From Betaproteobacteria bacterium (GTDB lineage: Bacteria; Pseudomonadota; Gammaproteobacteria; Burkholderiales; Rhodocyclaceae), in the NCBI GenBank assembly GCA_016705475.1, contig JADIYD010000007.1, positions 124,001 through 188,000 on the forward strand: 64,000 bases of DNA, given 5' to 3'. Under the pieces are notes generated by a model that was not told where the DNA came from, made no database searches, and was given only the letters and a program-made list of their open reading frames with translations. Position numbers and translations under genes: made by a program. Below, piece after piece: positions 58,205 to 64,000 of the stretch. The stretch's first letter is position 1. Each line of letters opens with the position of its first letter.

Positions 58205-60714
58205 AGCTCAATCGACGCGATTTCATCAAGGCCAACGCGGCAGCGGCGGCCATGTCAGCAGCAGGGTTGTCCGCGCCCGGTACGGCCGTGGCGCAGGGTA
58301 AGGAAGACATTCGCTGGGACAAGGCAGCCTGCCGTTTCTGCGGCACCGGTTGTGGTGTTCTGGTCGGAACGCAGGAAGGGCGCGTTGTCGCGACCCAGGG
58401 AGATCCGGATGCACCGGTCAATCGCGGCCTGAACTGCATCAAGGGTTATTTCCTGTCCAAGATCATGTATGGCGCCGACCGCCTGAAAACGCCTTTGCTG
58501 CGCATGAAGGACGGCAAGTACGACAAGAACGGCGACTTCGCGCCGGTCTCCTGGAAACAGGCTTTCGACATCATGGAAGAAAAGGCCAAGGCGACGCTCA
58601 AGGCCAAGGGGCCGAACGGCCTCGCCATGTTTGGCTCAGGTCAATGGACTGTCTGGGAAGGCTATGCTGCCGCCAAGCTCATGAAGGCTGGCTTCCGCAC
58701 CAATAACCTCGATCCCAATGCCCGCCACTGTATGGCCTCGGCCGTTGCCGGCTTCATGCGCACTTTCGGCATCGACGAGCCGATGGGCTGCTACGACGAC
58801 ATCGAGCACGCCGACGCCTTCGTGCTCTGGGGCTCGAACATGGCCGAGATGCACCCGATTCTGTGGACGCGCATCACCGACCGCAAGCTCTCGAACAAGG
58901 GCGTCAAGGTTGCCGTGTTGTCGACCTTCGAGCACCGCTCCTACGAGCTGGCCGACATCCCGATGATCTTCACGCCGCAGACGGATCTGGCGATCCTCAA
59001 CTACATCGCCAACTACATCATCCAGACCGGCAAGGTAAATCAGGCTTTTGTCGACAAGAACATCAATTTCAAGAAGAGCGCCACCGACATCGGCTACGGC
59101 TTGCGTCCGACGCATGCGCTGGAAAAGGATGCGACGAGCAACGGTTACCCCGGTGCCGACGGCAAGCCCAAGGGCGATACCGGCAAGTCCGAGCCGATCA
59201 CCTTCGACGAATTCAAGAAGTTCGTTTCGGAATACACCGCAGAGAAAGTTTCCAAGCTGTCCGGCGTTTCCGAAAAGGATCTCAAGTCGCTGGCCGAGTT
59301 GTATGCCGATCCCAAGGTCAAGGTCGTGTCCTTCTGGACTATGGGCTTCAACCAGCACACGCGGGGCACCTGGGCCAACAATCTGGTCTATAACATCCAC
59401 CTGCTGACCGGCAAGATTTCCGAGCCGGGCAACAGCCCGTTCTCTCTGACAGGCCAGCCGTCCGCCTGTGGCACGGCGCGCGAAGTCGGTACTTTCTCGC
59501 ATCGTCTGCCGGCCGACATGGTCGTCACCAATCCTGAGCACCGCAAGCACACCGAAGAGCTGTGGGGCCTGCCGGATGGCACGATTCCCGATAAGGTTGG
59601 CTATCACGCCGTGGCCATGGCGCGGGCGTTGAAAGACGGCAAGGTCAATTTCTACTGGCAGCAGTGCAACAACAACATGCAGGCCGGTCCGAACATCAAC
59701 GAAGAGCTCTATCCGGGCTGGCGCAAGCCGGAGAACTTCATTGTCGTCTCCGACCCGTATCCGACGGTCTCGGCGATGGCTGCCGACCTCATCCTGCCGA
59801 CTGCCATGTGGGTCGAGAAGGAAGGCGCCTACGGCAATGCCGAGCGGCGCACCCAGTTCTGGCGCCAGCAGGTCAAGGCACCGGGCGAGGCTCGCTCCGA
59901 TCTCTGGCAGGTCATGGAATTTGCCAAGCGTTTCAAGATGGAAGAGGTCTGGCCGGCCGAATTGCTGGCCAAGGCACCCAAGCTGAAGGGCAAGACGATG
60001 TATGACGCGCTCTTTGCCAACGGCGTGGTCAACAAATACAAGACCAGCGAAACCGCTGCCGGCTTCGATAACGATGAGTCCAAGCACTTCGGGTTCTATG
60101 TTCAGAAAGGCCTGTTCGAGGAATATGCTTCCTTCGGTCGCGGTCACGGTCACGACCTGGCGCCATTCGATACCTACCACCAGGCGCGTGGTCTGCGCTG
60201 GCCGGTTGTTGGTGGCAAGGAAACGCTGTGGCGTTTCCGCGAAGGTTATGACTCCTACGTCAAGAAGGGCGAGGGCGTTAAGTTCTACGGCCACAAGGAT
60301 GGCAAGGCAGTCATTTTTGCGCTGCCCTATCAACCGCCACCCGAGTCACCGGACAAGGAATTCGACCTGTGGCTATCGACCGGTCGCGTCCTTGAACATT
60401 GGCACACCGGCACGATGACCCGTCGCGTCCCCGAGTTGTACAAGTCCTTCCCGGATGCGGTGCTCTTCATGCATCCGGACGACGCCAAGGCACGTGGTCT
60501 GCAGCGCGGCATGGAGGTCAAGATTGCCTCGCGGCGCGGTGAAATTCAGTTGCGTGTGGAGACTCGTGGTCGGAACAAGCCGCCGCGCGGCTTGGTCTTT
60601 GTGCCCTTCTTCGATGCTGGTCGCCTGATCAACAAGTTGACGTTGGATGCGACTTGCCCGATTTCCAAGGAAACCGACTACAAGAAATGCGCCGTCAAGG
60701 TTACACGGGCTTGA
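58201..60714 (+). CDS. napA: Periplasmic nitrate reductase catalytic subunit NapA
   Basis: An 837-residue molybdenum enzyme reducing nitrate to nitrite. GTG start, Tat signal RRDFIKANAAAAAMSAAGLS, 4Fe-4S cysteines in CRFCGTGCGVLVG and GLNCIKGYF, DPNARHCMASAVAGFMRTFG with the Mo-ligand Cys, and the C-terminal molybdopterin-binding domain (STGRVLEHWHTGTMTRR). Full length. Confidence 0.97.
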   Translation: MKLNRRDFIKANAAAAAMSAAGLSAPGTAVAQGKEDIRWDKAACRFCGTGCGVLVGTQEGRVVATQGDPDAPVNRGLNCIKGYFLSKIMYGADRLKTPLLRMKDGKYDKNGDFAPVSWKQAFDIMEEKAKATLKAKGPNGLAMFGSGQWTVWEGYAAAKLMKAGFRTNNLDPNARHCMASAVAGFMRTFGIDEPMGCYDDIEHADAFVLWGSNMAEMHPILWTRITDRKLSNKGVKVAVLSTFEHRSYELADIPMIFTPQTDLAILNYIANYIIQTGKVNQAFVDKNINFKKSATDIGYGLRPTHALEKDATSNGYPGADGKPKGDTGKSEPITFDEFKKFVSEYTAEKVSKLSGVSEKDLKSLAELYADPKVKVVSFWTMGFNQHTRGTWANNLVYNIHLLTGKISEPGNSPFSLTGQPSACGTAREVGTFSHRLPADMVVTNPEHRKHTEELWGLPDGTIPDKVGYHAVAMARALKDGKVNFYWQQCNNNMQAGPNINEELYPGWRKPENFIVVSDPYPTVSAMAADLILPTAMWVEKEGAYGNAERRTQFWRQQVKAPGEARSDLWQVMEFAKRFKMEEVWPAELLAKAPKLKGKTMYDALFANGVVNKYKTSETAAGFDNDESKHFGFYVQKGLFEEYASFGRGHGHDLAPFDTYHQARGLRWPVVGGKETLWRFREGYDSYVKKGEGVKFYGHKDGKAVIFALPYQPPPESPDKEFDLWLSTGRVLEHWHTGTMTRRVPELYKSFPDAVLFMHPDDAKARGLQRGMEVKIASRRGEIQLRVETRGRNKPPRGLVFVPFFDAGRLINKLTLDATCPISKETDYKKCAVKVTRA

Positions 60715-60741
60715 TCGAACGATAGACACCACGGTTGGCTG

Positions 60742-60780
60742 ATTCCACGGTCAACCCGAAAAAATGAGCGAAAAAGCGAC
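60742..60780 (+). repeat. Dispersed repeat copy 17, between napA and napB
   Basis: ATTCCACGGTCAACCCGAAA, AAATGAGCGAAAAAGCG. It lies 41 bp before the napB start. Confidence 0.78.
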
Positions 60781-60820
60781 CGGCGGTAAAAACCCCGGTC
60801 GTTCATCGGAGGGAATGAAT

Positions 60821-61264
60821 ATGAGATTGATCACTGCTCTGGCTTTGGCTACCGGCATGCTCCTGGGGGGAGTGGCCGGCGTCAGCGCCCAGGAATTGCG
60901 AGTGAATGAGATCGGCATCGAGTCGATCGAGGGAAATCCGAAGGTTGATATGTTCCGGGTCGAAAAGGACCAGGCGACCATTCCACGTAACTTCCAGAAA
61001 CAACCGCCGCTGATTCCGCACAGCATCAAGGGCTACAACATCACGCAGAATTTCAACAAGTGCATGGACTGCCACTCGAAAGAACGTGCCGAGGAAACCG
61101 GCGCAACCAAGGTGGCCAAGTCGCACTATCTGGACCGCGAAGACAAGAAGCAATCCAACATTTCTCCGCGCCGCTATTTCTGCATGCAGTGTCACGTGCC
61201 ACAGTTCGACGCCAAGCCGCTCGTCGCCAATACCTATAAGCCGGCTGCCAAGAAGGGGGAATGA
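60821..61264 (+). CDS. napB: Periplasmic nitrate reductase diheme cytochrome c subunit NapB
   Basis: A 147-residue protein with signal MRLITALALATGMLLGGVAG (cut after SAQ), and two c-type heme sites CMDCH and CMQCH. Passes electrons from NapC to NapA. The second of two near ATGs (60821) has the better-spaced GGAGGG. Overlaps napC (ATGATGA). Confidence 0.94.
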   Translation: MRLITALALATGMLLGGVAGVSAQELRVNEIGIESIEGNPKVDMFRVEKDQATIPRNFQKQPPLIPHSIKGYNITQNFNKCMDCHSKERAEETGATKVAKSHYLDREDKKQSNISPRRYFCMQCHVPQFDAKPLVANTYKPAAKKGE

Positions 61265-61911
61265 TGAGTCTCGATAAATTCACGCCCGCATGGGTCAAGC
61301 GCATCGGGCTGGTCACCGTATTTGGCCTGTTTGCTGCCGGTGTTGTGTTCTGGGGTGGCTTTAACTGGGCGCTCGAGGCAACCAACAAGGAGTCGTTCTG
61401 TATTTCTTGCCATGAAATGGAGGAGAACGTCTTCCGCGAGTACCAGAACACGATCCACTACACCAACCGCACCGGTGTGCGCGCCACTTGTCCTGATTGT
61501 CACGTGCCCAAGGAATGGGGCCCGAAGATGGTCCGCAAGATTCAGGCGTCCAACGAAGTGCTGCACAAGGTTCTGGGTACGATCGATACCCCTGAGAAAT
61601 TCAACGCCAAGCGCGGACAGCTCGCTCAGAACGAGTGGAACCGCATGAAGGCAAATGACTCGCAGGAGTGTCGCAACTGCCACCGCTACGACTACATGGA
61701 CTACACCGAGCAGGGCAACCGTGCGGCAAAGCAGCATCCGATAGCCTTTACTGAAGGCAAGACCTGCATCGACTGCCACAAGGGTATCGCTCACCAATTG
61801 CCGGCCATTGACCAGCATATTGGCAAGCAGAATGACGGCGCAGTGGCTATCTCGCACGGTGAAAAACCGGCTGAGCAGGCCAAGGAAGAAGCGAAGCCGG
61901 CGACCAAATAA
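61261..61911 (+). CDS. napC: NapC/NirT tetraheme cytochrome c
   Basis: A 216-residue quinol dehydrogenase with an N-terminal membrane anchor (IGLVTVFGLFAAGVVFWGG) and four heme motifs CISCH, CPDCH, CRNCH, CIDCH. Feeds quinol electrons to NapAB. The Lys-rich tail (AEQAKEEAKPATK) is unusual for NapC. Last gene of the nap operon. Confidence 0.95.
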   Translation: MMSLDKFTPAWVKRIGLVTVFGLFAAGVVFWGGFNWALEATNKESFCISCHEMEENVFREYQNTIHYTNRTGVRATCPDCHVPKEWGPKMVRKIQASNEVLHKVLGTIDTPEKFNAKRGQLAQNEWNRMKANDSQECRNCHRYDYMDYTEQGNRAAKQHPIAFTEGKTCIDCHKGIAHQLPAIDQHIGKQNDGAVAISHGEKPAEQAKEEAKPATK

Positions 61912-61933
61912 TCCGGTTGCCGATGGCATCAAG

Positions 61934-61960
61934 ACAAACCCGGCCGTGTGCCGGGTTTGT
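61934..61960 (+). terminator. Terminator of the nap operon
   Basis: ACAAACCCGG / CCGGGTTTGT with a 7-nt loop, then TTGTTT. Rest of the gap to 62135 shows only a TAGGAGG ribosome site for the next gene. Confidence 0.85.
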
Positions 61961-62135
61961 TGTTTGCTGACCAAATACCCTGCTGGACGTATGAATATTG
62001 CAAATAATCGTGCATTCGCCCGCAAATAGGCGCTCTTGGGCCAAGACTTATTGAAAAAGGTGTGCTACTTTTATCGTGCTGCCGTTCCGACGGCCAGTTT
62101 TCTTAAACATTGATAGGTAACTAGGAGGCACTTAG

Positions 62136-62435
62136 ATGAATAAATCCGAGCTGGTCGAAGTTGCTGCAAAAGAAGCTGGTATAACCAAGGCTGCTGCTGA
62201 CAAGGCGCTGTCGGCCATCATCGGCGCGGTGGTCAAGACCGTGACTGCGGGGGAGTCTGTTACACTCGTTGGCTTCGGTACTTTCAAGTCCGCCAAGCGC
62301 GCAGCGCGCACCGGCAAGAATCCAAAAACCGGCGCCACGCTGAAAATTCCCGCTACCACGGTTCCGAAATTTACTGCTGGTACGGCTTTCAAGGCCTCGG
62401 TCGCTGCAAAAAAGACCGCCGCCAAGAAGAAGTAA
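62136..62435 (+). CDS. HU-family DNA-binding protein
   Basis: A 99-residue HU-like protein: MNKSELVEVAAKEAGITKAA, ESVTLVGFGTFKSAKRAART, then the arm region KNPKTGATLKIPATTVPKFT. The tail ASVAAKKTAAKKK is basic. Slightly longer than HU-beta (90 residues). Shapes the nucleoid. Confidence 0.95.
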   Translation: MNKSELVEVAAKEAGITKAAADKALSAIIGAVVKTVTAGESVTLVGFGTFKSAKRAARTGKNPKTGATLKIPATTVPKFTAGTAFKASVAAKKTAAKKK

Positions 62436-62451
62436 TCCGGTGTTATGGAAT

Positions 62452-62485
62452 GCGGGGTTCGTCCTTGACGGGCTCCGCTTTTTTT
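62452..62485 (+). terminator. Terminator of the HU gene
   Basis: GCGGGGTTCGTC / GACGGGCTCCGC (wobble pairs allowed) with CTT-centred loop, followed by seven T. Confidence 0.85.
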
Positions 62486-62493
62486 AAGTTGCA

Positions 62494-62856
62494 ATGAATA
62501 ATCCGAATCCTGAAAATCCGCCCGAAGCTCCCGTTGTCGTAGCGCCGCCGCCCGATACGCGTCGTCGCCTGCGTGACCTCCTGTCGATCCCCGAGCGTGA
62601 TCGCACCGATGAGCAGTGGGACGAAATCATCGAGCTGGAAATCCAGCTTGCTCCCGGCAACCGTGTTTCCGGCAATGAGCCGCTTGGCGGCAATCCAGGC
62701 CGCAGTAACATGCAGCATGGCAAACCCGGCGGAAATGCCGGCGCTGGCGGAGGCGTTGGTCAACAGCAGAAGAAACATCGTCCGCGCACCAACAACAATC
62801 GCCGGCCTCGCCAGAACAAGCCGCAAACGGGCGGTGGTGGCGGAACGCCCGCCTGA
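62494..62856 (+). CDS. Hypothetical Gly/Asn/Arg-rich protein
   Basis: A 120-residue protein. Proline-rich start, acidic centre (IPERDRTDEQWDEIIELEIQ) and a disordered Gly/Gln/Asn/Arg tail (KKHRPRTNNNRRPRQNKP). The pattern suggests RNA binding. No named family. Confidence 0.68.
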   Translation: MNNPNPENPPEAPVVVAPPPDTRRRLRDLLSIPERDRTDEQWDEIIELEIQLAPGNRVSGNEPLGGNPGRSNMQHGKPGGNAGAGGGVGQQQKKHRPRTNNNRRPRQNKPQTGGGGGTPA

Positions 62857-62896
62857 TCTGCTTGTTTCATTCTCGTGAAGCGGCATAATCGCCGTC

Positions 62897-64000
62897 ATGC
62901 AGCATTTTGATCTGATCATAGTTGGCGGCGGGCTGGCTGGTGCCAGCTTGGCCTTGGCGTTGCGCGATACCCGCCTGCGTATTGCCCTCGTTGAAAATCA
63001 ACCGCCGCGCCTTCCGAACGGCTGGGACGCGCGAATTTATGCGATCAGTCCGGCCAATGTCGCGTTCCTTGAGTCCATCGGCGCCTGGCGGCATCTTGAT
63101 TCAGCAAGAATGGCGCCCATTCGCGCCATGCAGATTCACGGTGATGCCAGCGGCAGGTTGGACTTTTCGGCTTTCGAGACAGGGGTTCCCGAACTGGGCT
63201 GGATTCTCGAGTCATCGCAGATGGCCTGTGAGTTCTGGGAAAGTGCCAAGCGGCAGGGAAATCTGACGCTTTTTTGCCCGTCACGGCCGGATAGCCTCGA
63301 GTTCCGCCAGGATGCTGCCGTCCTTCGTCTGAGCGATGGCGCCGTGCTGTCAGCGCGCCTTCTTGTTGGTGCTGATGGCCGGGATTCCTGGGTGCGGCGC
63401 ACGGCGGGGCTTGCCGAGGTCAATACGCCGTATGGGGAGAAAGGCCTTGTGGCCAATTTCACCACGGAAAAATCGCACAACCACACAGCGTTCCAGTGGT
63501 TTCGCAACGATGGCGTGCTGGCCTATCTTCCTTTGCCGGGGAACCGTATTTCCATCGTATGGTCAACGCCAGATGATCATGCGGACGAACTCTGTGCGTT
63601 ACCTTCCGAACAGTTTTGCGAACGGGTTGCCGAGGCTGGGGGGCGTACGCTCGGCAAACTGGAATTGCTTACGTCGCCGGCAGCTTTTCCTTTGCGCTTG
63701 ATGCGTGTGCCGCAAACAGTCGCTCCGCGACTGGCGCTGGTAGGTGATGCGGCGCACGGGATTCATCCTCTGTCAGGGCATGGAATCAACCTTGGTTTCC
63801 AGGATGCCATGGCACTTGCTGGTCAACTGGCTGCAACACAGCCGTGGCACGATATTGGTCAGGAGCGCTTCCTGCAGCGATATCAGCGTGTCCGGCGCGA
63901 AGAGACGGTATTGATGCAGACTGCAACTGATAGCCTGCGTCGTTTGTTCAAGGAGTCGCCGCCTGGCTTGCGCCCATTGCGCAACCTTGGGCTGGATGTG
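62897..64000 (+). CDS. UbiH/UbiF-family FAD monooxygenase, truncated by window end
   Basis: The first 368 residues are in the window. FAD fold LIIVGGGLAGASLALALRDT, ALVE after the second strand, LLVGADGRDSWVRRTAGL (DG motif), and LALVGDAAHGIHPLSGHGIN (GD motif) define the ubiquinone-biosynthesis hydroxylase group. It likely hydroxylates the quinone ring; which position cannot be said. The ATG at 62897 is used; no stop before 64000. Confidence 0.9.
   Translation, partial: MQHFDLIIVGGGLAGASLALALRDTRLRIALVENQPPRLPNGWDARIYAISPANVAFLESIGAWRHLDSARMAPIRAMQIHGDASGRLDFSAFETGVPELGWILESSQMACEFWESAKRQGNLTLFCPSRPDSLEFRQDAAVLRLSDGAVLSARLLVGADGRDSWVRRTAGLAEVNTPYGEKGLVANFTTEKSHNHTAFQWFRNDGVLAYLPLPGNRISIVWSTPDDHADELCALPSEQFCERVAEAGGRTLGKLELLTSPAAFPLRLMRVPQTVAPRLALVGDAAHGIHPLSGHGINLGFQDAMALAGQLAATQPWHDIGQERFLQRYQRVRREETVLMQTATDSLRRLFKESPPGLRPLRNLGLDV

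Overview
The window reads as a chromosomal segment of a GC-rich, respiratory betaproteobacterium. Gene content and order (rsmE-pap-argA, pstSCAB-phoU-phoBR, miaB-ybeZ-ybeY-corC-lnt, glyQ-glyS-gmhB-plsC, napDABC) fit the Rhodocyclales (Dechloromonas/Azonexus type). That placement is inference from gene content; no database was searched.

Region by region. 1-3060: end of rsmE, a two-domain polyphosphate:AMP phosphotransferase and argA, closed by a strong terminator. About 3100-11430: an integrated element between argA and yggX, with a P4-type tyrosine integrase, higBA toxin-antitoxin, an AlpA-like regulator, several small unknown genes and a 945-residue TOPRIM/DUF927 replication-type protein. 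Its cargo is bracketed by two 155-bp inverted repeats full of GGGACA iterons. 11.5-18.2 kb: yggX, small proteins, a GNAT enzyme, an EAL/CBS/GGDEF protein, a patatin, a phasin, rpiA and an Ala/Lys-rich protein. 18.3-24.9 kb: the complete phosphate uptake and sensing cluster pstS-pstC-pstA-pstB-phoU-phoB-phoR. 25-36 kb: bacteriohemerythrin, purT and a set of envelope-lipid and glycosyl-transfer genes (GT39, PAP2, LpxH-like, two GT4, dgkA), one GT4 gene being frameshifted. 36-43.5 kb: a putative metalloprotease, gloA, YgjP-like, plsC, gmhB, glyS and glyQ, with 1 kb of almost pure homopolymer sequence between glyS and glyQ that is probably an assembly artefact. 43.6-49.5 kb: msrA, a lytic transglycosylase, a hydrolase, an MBL-fold enzyme and a chemotaxis receptor. 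49.7-54.9 kb: lnt-corC-ybeY-ybeZ-miaB and tRNA-Met. 55-64 kb: ahpF/ahpC with an OxyR-like site, napDABC with a perfect FNR box, an HU-type protein and the start of a UbiH-family hydroxylase.

Two things stand out. First, a roughly 35-45 bp dispersed repeat (core GCGGTCAACCGGGAAAA, then GGCCAAAATTGAAATG) occurs about 17 times in the chromosomal part, in both orientations. It sits next to start and stop codons, inside some genes and in one promoter, but no full copy lies inside the integrated element. Second, the 155-bp inverted iteron repeats around the replication-protein module recall the two-site (ori/crr) replication layout of satellite phage P4.

Functionally, phosphate uptake with PhoBR control, a polyphosphate-dependent AMP kinase and a phasin suggest an organism that stores polyphosphate and PHA. 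Periplasmic nitrate reductase, FNR-type sites and bacteriohemerythrin suggest life across oxic-anoxic shifts.
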